Shown: in pieces, positions 10,380-18,301 of the stretch
Layout: each line of letters begins with the position of its first letter
Numbering within the stretch: the first letter of the stretch is position 1
DNA from: Gammaproteobacteria bacterium
GTDB taxonomy: Bacteria; Pseudomonadota; Gammaproteobacteria; Xanthomonadales; Wenzhouxiangellaceae
Direction: 5' to 3'
NCBI GenBank assembly: GCA_018819105.1
Contig: JAHJQV010000052.1
Location: 1-64,000, forward strand
Length of the DNA: 64,000 bases
Made by a program: the position numbers and the translations under genes
The notes under the pieces: generated by a model
What the model saw: the letters and a program-made list of their open reading frames with translations, nothing else
Database searches by the model: none
What the model was told of the DNA's origin: nothing

Positions 10380-11195
10380 ATGCCCGAGTTACCCGAAGTC
10401 GAAACCACCCGTCGCGGCCTGGCCCCGTATCTGCACGGCAATCGCATTGCTCGCATTATCGTGCGCCAGCCCAGTCTGCGCTGGCCTATACCCGATGAGA
10501 TCATCAGCCTGCGCCAGCAGCCGGTGCTGGACTGGCAGCGACGGGCCAAGTATCTGCTGTTGCAGACACCGCCGGGCATCATCATCAGTCACCTGGGCAT
10601 GTCCGGTTCCATGCGCGTGACCACACCCGAAAGCGACTGGCGCCTGCACGACCACGTCGAATGGCAACTGGTCGATGGCCAGGCAGTGCGGTTTCACGAT
10701 CCGCGCCGGTTTGGCTGCATGCTGTGGCAGCCCAGCGCGACCGACACCCCGCACCCCCTGCTGGCCCGCCTGGGCCCGGAGCCGCTCAGCGACGACTTTG
10801 ACGGCGACTGGCTGTGGCAGCACGCACGCGGTCGCCGCAGCGCGGTGAAAAGCCATATCATGGATGCCGGCATCGTCGTCGGGGTGGGCAACATCTACGC
10901 CGCCGAAGCCCTGTTTGCCGCCGGCATCCACCCGCAACGCGCCGCCGGTCGCGTCAGCCGTCAGCGTTACCAGCGGCTGGCTGAGGAAATCAAGAACGTG
11001 CTCGCCGCCGCCATAGACATGGGCGGTACCACATTGCGTGACTTCAGCGGCAGCGGCGGCGAACCCGGCTATTTCGTGCAGAACCTCAAAGTCTACGGCC
11101 GCGACGGCAAGCTGTGCCGGCACTGCGCCAGCATCATCAAAAACCGCCGCATCGGCCAGCGCAGCAGCTATTACTGTCCACGCTGCCAGCGCTGA
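10380..11195 (+). CDS. mutM: Formamidopyrimidine-DNA glycosylase
   Basis: The start is at 10380 because the mature enzyme needs Pro as its second residue (MPELPEVETTRRG); the frame upstream adds only a TTG-started MS. Pro2 is the Schiff-base nucleophile and Glu3 the catalytic acid. The C-terminus has the zinc finger CRHC-(15)-CPRC, and its arginine/glutamine-rich loop contacts DNA. At 271 residues it is standard length. The enzyme removes 8-oxoguanine and ring-opened purines and nicks the abasic site. It marks the backbone just before the accessory block, and vapBC begins about 70 bp downstream. Confidence 0.97.
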   Translation: MPELPEVETTRRGLAPYLHGNRIARIIVRQPSLRWPIPDEIISLRQQPVLDWQRRAKYLLLQTPPGIIISHLGMSGSMRVTTPESDWRLHDHVEWQLVDGQAVRFHDPRRFGCMLWQPSATDTPHPLLARLGPEPLSDDFDGDWLWQHARGRRSAVKSHIMDAGIVVGVGNIYAAEALFAAGIHPQRAAGRVSRQRYQRLAEEIKNVLAAAIDMGGTTLRDFSGSGGEPGYFVQNLKVYGRDGKLCRHCASIIKNRRIGQRSSYYCPRCQR

Positions 11196-11200
11196 TGCGC

Positions 11201-11235
11201 ATGCCAATTGGCATCAAATGATGTATTATTTGATG
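11201..11235. promoter_or_regulatory. Candidate vapBC operator: two palindromes
   Basis: A perfect 14-bp palindrome, ATGCCAATTGGCAT (11201-11214), is followed by a second inverted repeat with 8-bp arms, CATCAAAT (11212-11219) and ATTTGATG (11228-11235), spaced by 8 bp. They lie 31-65 bp upstream of vapB. VapBC complexes typically autorepress by binding such repeats across their own promoter. Confidence 0.7.
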
Positions 11236-11265
11236 ACTTATGTTCAGCTGTGGAGCGCCATCTAC

Positions 11266-11463
11266 ATGCGCACAACCGTCAATATCGATGATCAGCTGCT
11301 GGCCGAAGCCCAGCGCATTACCGGGGTCAAGGAAAAAGCGACCTTGCTGCGCCAGGGTTTGCGCGCATTGATTGAGCGCGAGAGCGCGCGTCGGCTGGCA
11401 CGTTTGGGTGGCACAGAACCAGGGCTAGAGGCTGTTGCGCGGCGGCAAACTGATGCGGCGTGA
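11266..11463 (+). CDS. vapB: VapB-type antitoxin
   Basis: The start at 11266 (MRTTVNIDDQLL) gives a 65-residue protein with the ribbon-helix-helix opening of VapB (TTVNIDDQLLAEAQRITG) and an Arg-rich, acidic-tailed C-terminus that would occupy the toxin groove. The open frame extends further upstream through the mutM 3' end but is not protein-like there. The GTG of vapC overlaps its TGA stop by four bases, so the two are translationally coupled. The palindromes upstream are the likely autoregulatory site. Confidence 0.88.
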   Translation: MRTTVNIDDQLLAEAQRITGVKEKATLLRQGLRALIERESARRLARLGGTEPGLEAVARRQTDAA

Positions 11464-11828
11464 TCCTCGTTGACACAACGGTCTGGGTGGATCACCTGCG
11501 CGCCGATGACGCACAGCTTTCCGCATTGTTGCTCAGCAACCAGGTGCTGATGCACTCGTTTGTAATCGGAGAACTGGCCTGCGGCAACCTGCGCAACCGC
11601 GTCGAGTTGCTGACACTGCTGACCGATCTGCCCCAGGCACCGGTGGCCAGCGATGCTGAAGTGCTGTTTTTCATCGAACGGCACCGACTGATGGGGCGCG
11701 GCATTGGCTACATCGACGCCCATCTGCTGGCGGCCACGGCACTCGGTGATGCAGGCACCAGCTTATGGACGCGGGATCAACGCCTGGCCGCTTTGGCTGG
11801 TGAGTTGCAGCTTGGCATCAGGGTGTGA
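11460..11828 (+). CDS. vapC: VapC-type PIN-domain ribonuclease toxin
   Basis: The 122-residue protein starts at a GTG overlapping the vapB stop. The acidic PIN residues are visible: Asp in MILVDTTVWVD, Glu in SFVIGELACG, Asp in GIGYIDAHLLAA and Asp in LWTRDQRL. PIN toxins cut RNA, often tRNA or rRNA. VapB inhibits it and the complex represses transcription. The gene is full length with no lesion, so the pair is probably active. It sits at the left boundary of the defence block. Confidence 0.92.
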   Translation: MILVDTTVWVDHLRADDAQLSALLLSNQVLMHSFVIGELACGNLRNRVELLTLLTDLPQAPVASDAEVLFFIERHRLMGRGIGYIDAHLLAATALGDAGTSLWTRDQRLAALAGELQLGIRV

Positions 11829-12078
11829 TCCTCACATCAATCTCTGTACTGGCAGCATTGCCCGGCCACCAACCGGGTGATGCGGCATCCGGTGCCAGAC
11901 TGCCGCTACTGCATGAGAGAATGGCGGCCATCACACGACAATCTGTGTAGAATTGTTCACGCACGATTGATAAATGTCCTAAGGTTGTTAGAGGAGAAGA
12001 CGAAGCACGCCGAATCAGCGTATTAAGCCGAATCATCTCGCCAATCATTTCTACTGACCTCATCAGGACTCAACCAGC
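11829..12078. promoter_or_regulatory. Leader of the hsd/CD-NTase operon
   Basis: This 250-bp stretch between vapC and hsdM has no credible gene. It must carry the main promoter of the twelve-kilobase operon downstream; I cannot pick one hexamer pair with confidence. A GC-rich inverted sequence near 11860-11895 may end vapBC transcription. An AGGA-type ribosome site lies about 10 bases before the hsdM ATG. Confidence 0.35.
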
Positions 12079-14556
12079 ATGGCCATCAAGAAATCCGAAC
12101 TCTACTCTTCCCTGTGGGCTTCCTGCGACGAACTGCGCGGGGGTATGGACGCGTCCCAATACAAGGATTACGTCCTGTTCATGCTGTTCATTAAATACAT
12201 ATCGGACAAATACGCCAATTCAGACGACTACACCCCACCTGTCATCATTCCTGACCGGGCCGGTTTTGCAGACATGGTCAAGCTCAAGGGCAAGAGTGAC
12301 ATCGGCGACAAGATCAACACGCAGATCATCCAGCCGCTAATCGAGGCAAACCAGCGCCTGGCGCGCAGCGACTTCCCCGACTTCAACGACCCCAACAAGC
12401 TCGGCGAAGGCAAGGCGATGGTCGATCGCCTGACCAACCTGATCAGTATTTTCCAGAAACCGGCGCTGAACTTCGCCAAAAATCGTGCCGAGCATGATGA
12501 CATCCTGGGTGATGCCTACGAGTATCTGATGCGCCATTTCGCCCAGGAAAGCGGCAAGAGCAAGGGCCAGTTCTACACCCCGTCCGAGGTCAGCCGCATC
12601 ATGGCTCAGGTGATCGGTATTTCGCCCGACAACACCAAGGCCGCCACCACCGCCTATGATCCGACCTGTGGCTCCGGCTCACTATTGCTGAAAGTCGCCG
12701 GTGAGGCCGGCAAGCACATCACCCTGGAAGGGCAGGAGAAGGATGTCACCACAGCAGGCCTGGCGCGCATGAACATGATCCTGCACGACTTCCCCACGGC
12801 CAACATCGTGCAGGGCAACACCCTGGCCAACCCCAAGTTCAAGGATGGCGAGGCACTGCGCACCTACGACTATGTGGTCGCCAATCCGCCCTTCTCGGAC
12901 AAGGGCTGGAGCGCCGGCATCACGCCGGAAGACGACCCCTTCCAGCGTTTCGCCTGGGGCGCGCCGCCGGCCAAGCAGGGCGACTATGCCTACTTGCTGC
13001 ACATCGTCCGCTCGATGAAATCCAGCGGCAAGGGCGCGGTCATCCTGCCCCACGGCGTGCTGTTCCGCGGCAATGCCGAGGCCGCCATCCGCAAGCAACT
13101 GGTGCGCTCGGGTTATCTGAAGGGCATCATCGGCCTGCCGGCCAACCTGTTCTACGGCACCGGCATCCCCGCCTGCATCCTGGTGCTGGACAAGGACAAC
13201 GCCCAGGCTCGCCGTGGCATTTTCATGATCGATGCCTCCAAGGGCTTCATAAAAGACGGCAACAAGAACCGCCTGCGCGAGCAGGACATCCACCGCATCG
13301 TCGATACCTTCAACAAGCAGGCCCCGAACGAAAACAAGGATATGCCGCGCTACGCCCGCATGGTGCCCTTCGACGAAATCGCCGACCCGAAGAACGACTA
13401 CAACCTCAACCTGCCGCGCTATATTGATTCCAGCGAGCCGGAAGACCGCCACGACCTGCACGCCCACATGAACGGAGGCATCCCCGAGCGCGACATCGAC
13501 GGCGACCCGACCGCCATCCCGCCAACGCCGGGCCTGGCTGCCTTCTGGCAGGTCTTCCCGACCCTACGCCGCTGCCTGTTCCGCGCCAACGGCCAACCCG
13601 GTTACTCCGAGCTTGCGGTGGAGCAGGCCGCCATCAAACCCACCATCCTGGAGCACGATGAGTTCGCCGCCTTTCGAGGCCGCGTCACCGCGCTGTTCGA
13701 GGACTGGCGAAACCGCAACCGAGCGGTGCTCAAGGGCTTTGGCATTGACGGCCAGCCCAAGGCCCTAATCACAGAGATTGGTGAGCACCTACTGGAAACC
13801 TTCCGCCTCGCGCTCCTACTCGACCCCTACGACATCTACCAGCACCTGATGGACTACTGGTACGACACCCTGCAGGACGACGCCTACGCAATCGCCGCCG
13901 ACGGCTGGGTGGCCAAGCCCCGCCGCGTGCTCGAAGAAGTCAAAGCCGGCAAGAAAAAGGGGCAGATGAAAGACAAGGGCTGGACCTGCGACCTGATCCC
14001 CAAGCGCTACATCGTCACCCGCTATTTCAAAGCACAGCAGGCCGAACTGGACGCCCTGCAAAGCAACCTCGACACCGCCGCCGCCCAGCGCACCGAGCTG
14101 GAAGAAGAACACGGCGGCGAGGACGGCGCCTTCGCCGAGCTGGACAAGATCAACAAGGGCGAAGTGACCAAACGCCTCAAGGAAATCAAGGGCGACCCCG
14201 AGTACGCTGACGAGGCCAAGGTCCTAAAGCAATGGACCCAGCTCGACAAACGCCAGAGCGAGCTGAAAACGCAGATCAAGAACGCCGACGCCGCCCTCGA
14301 CCAGCTCGCATACGAGAAATACCCCGAACTCAGCGAGGACGAAATCAAGACCCTGGTGGTGGACGACAAATGGCTCACCGCCCTGGAAACCGCCGTGCAG
14401 AACGAACTGGAGCGCGTTTCCCAGACCCTGACCGGCCGCGTGCGCCAACTGGCCGAACGCTATGAAACTCCGCTGCCGCAATTGAGCCAGCAGGTTGAGG
14501 TGTTGTCCGCTCGCGTGGACGAGCATCTAAAAACCATGGGGGTCGCGTGGGGATGA
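12079..14556 (+). CDS. hsdM: Type I restriction-modification methyltransferase subunit, long form
   Basis: The 825-residue protein opens with the HsdM N-terminal helical domain (MAIKKSELYSSLW). The N6-adenine methylase core follows: SAM motif I DPTCGSGSLL near residue 193 and catalytic NPPF near residue 269. Family members are usually about 500 residues. Here a C-terminal extension of about 300 residues ends in charged, coiled-coil-like helices (residues about 640-800). Long HsdM forms are known, and the extension probably helps join S and R subunits. It pairs with HsdS (ATGA overlap) and, 6 kb downstream, HsdR. It methylates adenine in the sequence HsdS recognises. Confidence 0.95.
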   Translation: MAIKKSELYSSLWASCDELRGGMDASQYKDYVLFMLFIKYISDKYANSDDYTPPVIIPDRAGFADMVKLKGKSDIGDKINTQIIQPLIEANQRLARSDFPDFNDPNKLGEGKAMVDRLTNLISIFQKPALNFAKNRAEHDDILGDAYEYLMRHFAQESGKSKGQFYTPSEVSRIMAQVIGISPDNTKAATTAYDPTCGSGSLLLKVAGEAGKHITLEGQEKDVTTAGLARMNMILHDFPTANIVQGNTLANPKFKDGEALRTYDYVVANPPFSDKGWSAGITPEDDPFQRFAWGAPPAKQGDYAYLLHIVRSMKSSGKGAVILPHGVLFRGNAEAAIRKQLVRSGYLKGIIGLPANLFYGTGIPACILVLDKDNAQARRGIFMIDASKGFIKDGNKNRLREQDIHRIVDTFNKQAPNENKDMPRYARMVPFDEIADPKNDYNLNLPRYIDSSEPEDRHDLHAHMNGGIPERDIDGDPTAIPPTPGLAAFWQVFPTLRRCLFRANGQPGYSELAVEQAAIKPTILEHDEFAAFRGRVTALFEDWRNRNRAVLKGFGIDGQPKALITEIGEHLLETFRLALLLDPYDIYQHLMDYWYDTLQDDAYAIAADGWVAKPRRVLEEVKAGKKKGQMKDKGWTCDLIPKRYIVTRYFKAQQAELDALQSNLDTAAAQRTELEEEHGGEDGAFAELDKINKGEVTKRLKEIKGDPEYADEAKVLKQWTQLDKRQSELKTQIKNADAALDQLAYEKYPELSEDEIKTLVVDDKWLTALETAVQNELERVSQTLTGRVRQLAERYETPLPQLSQQVEVLSARVDEHLKTMGVAWG

Positions 14557-15872
14557 ATAGTGAAGAGATGGGAGTGCGGGATGCCTCTCCGGGGTATGCG
14601 CCGCAGGTGGGTATGCCCGTGGTGCCCGAGGGCTACAAGCAGACCGAGGTGGGGATGATTCCTGAGGATTGGGAGGTTAAGCGATTACGTGAAATTTCAC
14701 CCCGCCAGTCCGTGGGGTTAGTCATTAATCCATCCACATACTTTGATCAGCAAGGCACTGTTCCAATGTTGGTTGGCTCGAACGTACACGAAAATTTTAT
14801 TGATTGGTCCTCCGCAAAGAAAATTACGGAAGAATCAAATTCGAGGCTGCCAGCTTCACAACTATTCCCTGGCGACTTGGTCACGGTGAGAGTTGGCGAT
14901 CCAGGAGTAACAGCAGTGGTGCCTCCGGAAATCGGCAGCTTGAACTGCGCCTCGATGATGATAGTCCGTGTGAGCTCTTCATTTGATTCAGATTGGCTTT
15001 GCCATTTGATGAATTCGGAGCACGGTCGCGGCCAGGTCAGGAATGTGCAGTACGGGACTGCTCAAAAGCAGTTTAATATCTCTCATGCGATAGATTTCGT
15101 TTACCCAGTTCCTCCAATAAAGGAACAACGCGCCATCGCCACCGCTCTGAGCGATGTGGATGCCCTGCTGGAGGCGCTGGACCGCCTGATCGCCAAAAAG
15201 CGCAACATCAAACAGGCCACCATGCAACAACTCCTCACCGCCCAAACCCGCCTGCCGGGGTTTGAGGGAGTGTGGCAGATGAAGTTGCTCACGGAGCTGG
15301 CAGAGCTAAGGCCTGGCATCAATAAGCCGCTTAGTGAGATGGGGAGTGGAGTTCTGTACGTGACTGTCCAGGACCTCTACGATGGCACGTCAATACCAAC
15401 AAGCAAACTAAGCCGCATCAAGGTATCACCAATAGAGATAGATTCGAAGTGTCTTGCAGTTGGTGACATAGTCTTCGGTAAATCGTCCGTGAAGCGAGAT
15501 GGCATTGGTTACCCAAGCCAGTTTCTAGGCTGTGATGAGCCTGTGGTTTTCTCGGGTTTCACTTACCGGGCTCGTGCTTATCCAAAATCCGCCGATGCGA
15601 GTTTCTTGTTCTATGCGCTTCGGACGGAACAGACACGTAGGTGGCTCATCGATAATTCGCAGGCATCCGCACTGACGAATATCAATCAGAAAATAGCCGA
15701 TGCAATACCAGTCAGAGTGCCACCAACTGTCAACGAGCAAAGAGCCATCGCCAACGTCCTCTCCGAGATTGACACAGAACTCGAAGCCCTGCAGCAGCAT
15801 CGGGCTAAAACGGTCCTTCTCAAGCAGTCCATGATGCAGGAGCTACTGACCGGGAGGACACGGCTGGTATGA
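14553..15872 (+). CDS. hsdS: Type I restriction-modification specificity subunit
   Basis: The chosen ATG at 14553 overlaps the hsdM stop as ATGA; a GTG at 14547 is the alternative. The protein of about 440 residues has the two-half layout of HsdS. Target-recognition domain 1 follows GYKQTEVGMIPEDWEV. Conserved spacer helix 1 begins PPIKEQRAIATALSDVDALL. Domain 2 follows, then a second spacer repeat, VNEQRAIANVLSEIDTELEAL, ending LLTGRTRLV. The domains set the bipartite DNA target; I cannot predict it. The recognition-domain DNA is AT-richer than the conserved spacers, as expected for exchangeable domains. Confidence 0.95.
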   Translation: MNSEEMGVRDASPGYAPQVGMPVVPEGYKQTEVGMIPEDWEVKRLREISPRQSVGLVINPSTYFDQQGTVPMLVGSNVHENFIDWSSAKKITEESNSRLPASQLFPGDLVTVRVGDPGVTAVVPPEIGSLNCASMMIVRVSSSFDSDWLCHLMNSEHGRGQVRNVQYGTAQKQFNISHAIDFVYPVPPIKEQRAIATALSDVDALLEALDRLIAKKRNIKQATMQQLLTAQTRLPGFEGVWQMKLLTELAELRPGINKPLSEMGSGVLYVTVQDLYDGTSIPTSKLSRIKVSPIEIDSKCLAVGDIVFGKSSVKRDGIGYPSQFLGCDEPVVFSGFTYRARAYPKSADASFLFYALRTEQTRRWLIDNSQASALTNINQKIADAIPVRVPPTVNEQRAIANVLSEIDTELEALQQHRAKTVLLKQSMMQELLTGRTRLV

Positions 15873-17182
15873 CCGTTTCTGAGTTGTTCTCTGAGTTCGT
15901 TTCGAACTTGGCGATTACAAACACGGACACCATCGGCACCCGATATGGGGAGCTAACGTCGGCTTTAAATAAGCAGTTCCGGGACACAGACTCCAAGACG
16001 GCGAACACCCTCCAGGTGGGTTCCTTCGGGAGGAGAACAGGAATTAACGGCATATCTGACCTCGACATGCTGTACATAATGCCGAAGGGAAAGTGGGCTG
16101 ACTACAAGGATGGAAAGCAGCTGAAACTGCTTCAGGATGCTAAGTCCGCGATTCTGAAACGTTATCCATCAACGAAAGTTCGGGTGGACCGTCTGGTGGT
16201 GACGGTGACCTATGCGAACTTCCATATCGAGGTGCAGCCCGTTTTCGAGCAGGATGACCGGAGCTATCTTTACCCGGATACGAAAAACGGTGGAAGCTGG
16301 AAGAACACCAAGCCCAGAGAGGAGATGGAAGCATTTGCTGCAATGGATTCCAAAAAAAACGCCAATCTCCGTCGATTGTGCAAAATGGCTAGGGCTTGGA
16401 GGAATCAGCACGGTGTGGCAATGGGTGGGCTGCTCGTTGACACGCTGGCATACAAGTTTCTTGACCAGACATCCGAATATGATAGTAGGGGATATGCTTC
16501 TTACGATTGGCTTAGTCGGGACTTCTTCAAGTTTCTGTCCGAGCTGCCGGAACAGAATGAATACGCCGCACCGGGGAGTCGTCAGCGTGTAAAAGTGAAA
16601 AAGAGGTTTCAGCGCAAAGCGAAAAAGGCTTACAAACTTTGCTTAAGAGCTATTGAGGCTGAGGGGAGCAAAGGAGTAAACGCTAAATGGAAGAAAGTCT
16701 ACGGAAGACCGTTTCCTGCTGCACCGATCGTTGATCAGGAAGCGCTCGCTGAAGCAGCTCGTATGAATTGGGAGAACACTGAAGAGTTGATCGAGTATAG
16801 GTACCCAATCGATATTAAGGAATTTCTCAAGATTGATTGCGAGGTGAAGCAGAGCGGGGATCGAGAGTTCTCGCTCAGGAGAATGCTCGCCGGCCGGACC
16901 CCTCTACGAACAAAGAGGTCCCTGCGCTTCCATGTTTCAGAAATATCTGTGGAGCCACCATTTGAAGTTTACTGGAAAGTCCTAAATAGAGGGGATGAAG
17001 CGCGCAGAAGGAATTGTATTCGTGGTCAGATCATGCCAGACACTGGCGGAAGGCAAAGGAAGGAAACCACAGATTTTCAAGGGGACCATATCGTCGAGTG
17101 CTACTGCGTTAAAGACGGTGTCGTTGTAGCTAAGGATAGAATTCTAGTCCCGATCATTCCAGAGGCTAGTGGCGATGAATAG
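15869..17182 (+). CDS. CD-NTase (cGAS/DncV-like, SMODS) with C-terminal AGS-C-like sensor
   Basis: This is a 437-residue nucleotidyltransferase. The signature Gly51-Ser52 (VGSFGRRTG) is followed by Asp64-x-Asp66 (SDLDMLYI) and a third acidic residue, Glu121, in NFHIEVQPVF. These are the GS-(n)-DxD-(n)-D/E residues of the cGAS/DncV/OAS superfamily that coordinate metal and NTPs. The last 100 residues (SLRFHVSEISVEPPFEVYWKVLNRG) resemble the AGS-C sensor domain of some SMODS proteins. CD-NTases make cyclic di- or trinucleotides on phage infection to activate a co-encoded effector. The next gene is a 2TM SLATT-type protein, overlapping by 8 bp. The start overlaps the hsdS stop as ATGA. No E1/E2/JAB or HORMA/TRIP13 genes are nearby, so it resembles a minimal type I CBASS. 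The nucleotide product cannot be read from sequence. Confidence 0.9.
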   Translation: MTVSELFSEFVSNLAITNTDTIGTRYGELTSALNKQFRDTDSKTANTLQVGSFGRRTGINGISDLDMLYIMPKGKWADYKDGKQLKLLQDAKSAILKRYPSTKVRVDRLVVTVTYANFHIEVQPVFEQDDRSYLYPDTKNGGSWKNTKPREEMEAFAAMDSKKNANLRRLCKMARAWRNQHGVAMGGLLVDTLAYKFLDQTSEYDSRGYASYDWLSRDFFKFLSELPEQNEYAAPGSRQRVKVKKRFQRKAKKAYKLCLRAIEAEGSKGVNAKWKKVYGRPFPAAPIVDQEALAEAARMNWENTEELIEYRYPIDIKEFLKIDCEVKQSGDREFSLRRMLAGRTPLRTKRSLRFHVSEISVEPPFEVYWKVLNRGDEARRRNCIRGQIMPDTGGRQRKETTDFQGDHIVECYCVKDGVVVAKDRILVPIIPEASGDE

Positions 17183-17735
17183 AGAAGAGCAGATGCTGGA
17201 AGGGCAGATCCGAGAATGCTATGGTCGGGTCGTTTACTCGCACAAGACTCATGAAAGGTGCGCGGATATTATGCTGACCAAAAATGGCCGGATAAAGCTG
17301 GCTCAAATTGTGTTGTCGGCATTCATTACCGGTGGAGTGATATCAACCTTTTTTGACTCCGGAGTCTGGGGTTCTGGAATAAGCGTCGTCTTGTCCTCAA
17401 TGCTCCTGGCGATAAACGCCTACACCAAAGACTACGACCTTGGGGAGATCGCGCAGAAGCACAGGCATGCTGGCGCTGAGCTTTGGATCGTTAGGGAGAA
17501 ATATCTGTCATTGCTGACAGATCTGCGGATTGGGGACTTGTCTCTCACAGTTCTCCGAACTAGGAGGGACGAGATAATGGAGGAGTTGCATTCCGCATAC
17601 CAAGGGTCACCTAGCACTAATTCCACGGCCTACAGAGAAGCTCAGAAGGCTCTAAAAGAGTTGGAGGATATGACATTCTCTGACGAAGAGATTGACGCAT
17701 TCCTCCCTCGAGAGTTGAAGCGTAATAATCCATGA
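17175..17735 (+). CDS. SLATT-type two-transmembrane effector
   Basis: The start at 17175 (MNREEQMLEGQ) has GAGG nine bases upstream; a GTG at 17169 is also possible. The 186-residue protein has an N-terminal amphipathic helix and two adjacent membrane spans (IKLAQIVLSAFITGGVIS and WGSGISVVLSSMLLAI) at about residues 40-85. A long helical, charged C-terminal half follows (DLGEIAQKHRHAGAELWIVREKY). This is the SMODS- and SLOG-associating 2TM (SLATT) layout, thought to form nucleotide-gated pores that kill or arrest infected cells. Overlap with the CD-NTase gene (8 bp) and the following gene (ATGA) makes it the natural effector of that enzyme. I do not assign a numbered SLATT subfamily. Confidence 0.82.
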   Translation: MNREEQMLEGQIRECYGRVVYSHKTHERCADIMLTKNGRIKLAQIVLSAFITGGVISTFFDSGVWGSGISVVLSSMLLAINAYTKDYDLGEIAQKHRHAGAELWIVREKYLSLLTDLRIGDLSLTVLRTRRDEIMEELHSAYQGSPSTNSTAYREAQKALKELEDMTFSDEEIDAFLPRELKRNNP

Positions 17736-18301
17736 GGAGCAACGAGTTACTTGAGACTGTGGCCTGCGGCGAAGACAGCCGCCACCAGTTCAAGCGCAAT
17801 GCCAACAATGCCGATGGCCTTGCTGCCGAACTGGCTGCCTTTGCCAACAGCGGTGGTGGCCAGCTGTTTCTCGGTGTGAAAGACAACGGCAGCATTACCG
17901 GGCTGGATGCGGCCGATGTGCGTCGGCTAAATCAGATATTGAGCAATGCCGCCTCCCAGCATGTGCGTCCGCCGGTGCACCCGCTGACTGAGAATGTGCA
18001 GACCGATCAGGGCATTGTCATGGCGGTGGAGGTGCCCGACGGGCTCGCCAAGCCCTATCTGGACCATCAGGGCCGCATCTGGGTCAAGCAGGGGGCGGAC
18101 AAGCGCCATGTGACCTCGCGCGAGGAAATGCAGCGCATTCTCCAGCGATCCGCGCTGGTCCATTCCGATGTGGTGCCGGTGACGGGCACTTCGACTGAGG
18201 ATATCGCTGAAAAGGCTTTTGTCTCGTATTTTGACCAGCGTTACGGCGAGTGTGGTGAGTTTTCCAGCTTCACGCGGCTGACAGTAAAGAGAGTGACCTG
18301 A
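17732..18301 (+). pseudogene. AlbA_2/RecG-like ATP-binding regulator, N-terminal fragment
   Basis: The first 165 residues are a clear AlbA_2 (Schlafen-like) domain: GEDSRHQFKRNANNADGLAAELAAFANSGGG is the family opening (quoted in parts: GEDSRHQFKRN, then ADGLAAELAAFANSGGG), and VKQGADKRHVTSREEMQRI closes it. Full-length relatives run to about 480-500 residues, with a HATPase_c_4 domain and a winged helix. Here the frame stops after 189 residues (YGECGEFSSFTRLTVKRVT). The matching C-terminal part is found at 20083-20670. The gene appears split, with its middle replaced by the gene at 18301-20025. The fragment could still be translated, since it is coupled to the SLATT gene by ATGA. Confidence 0.75.
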
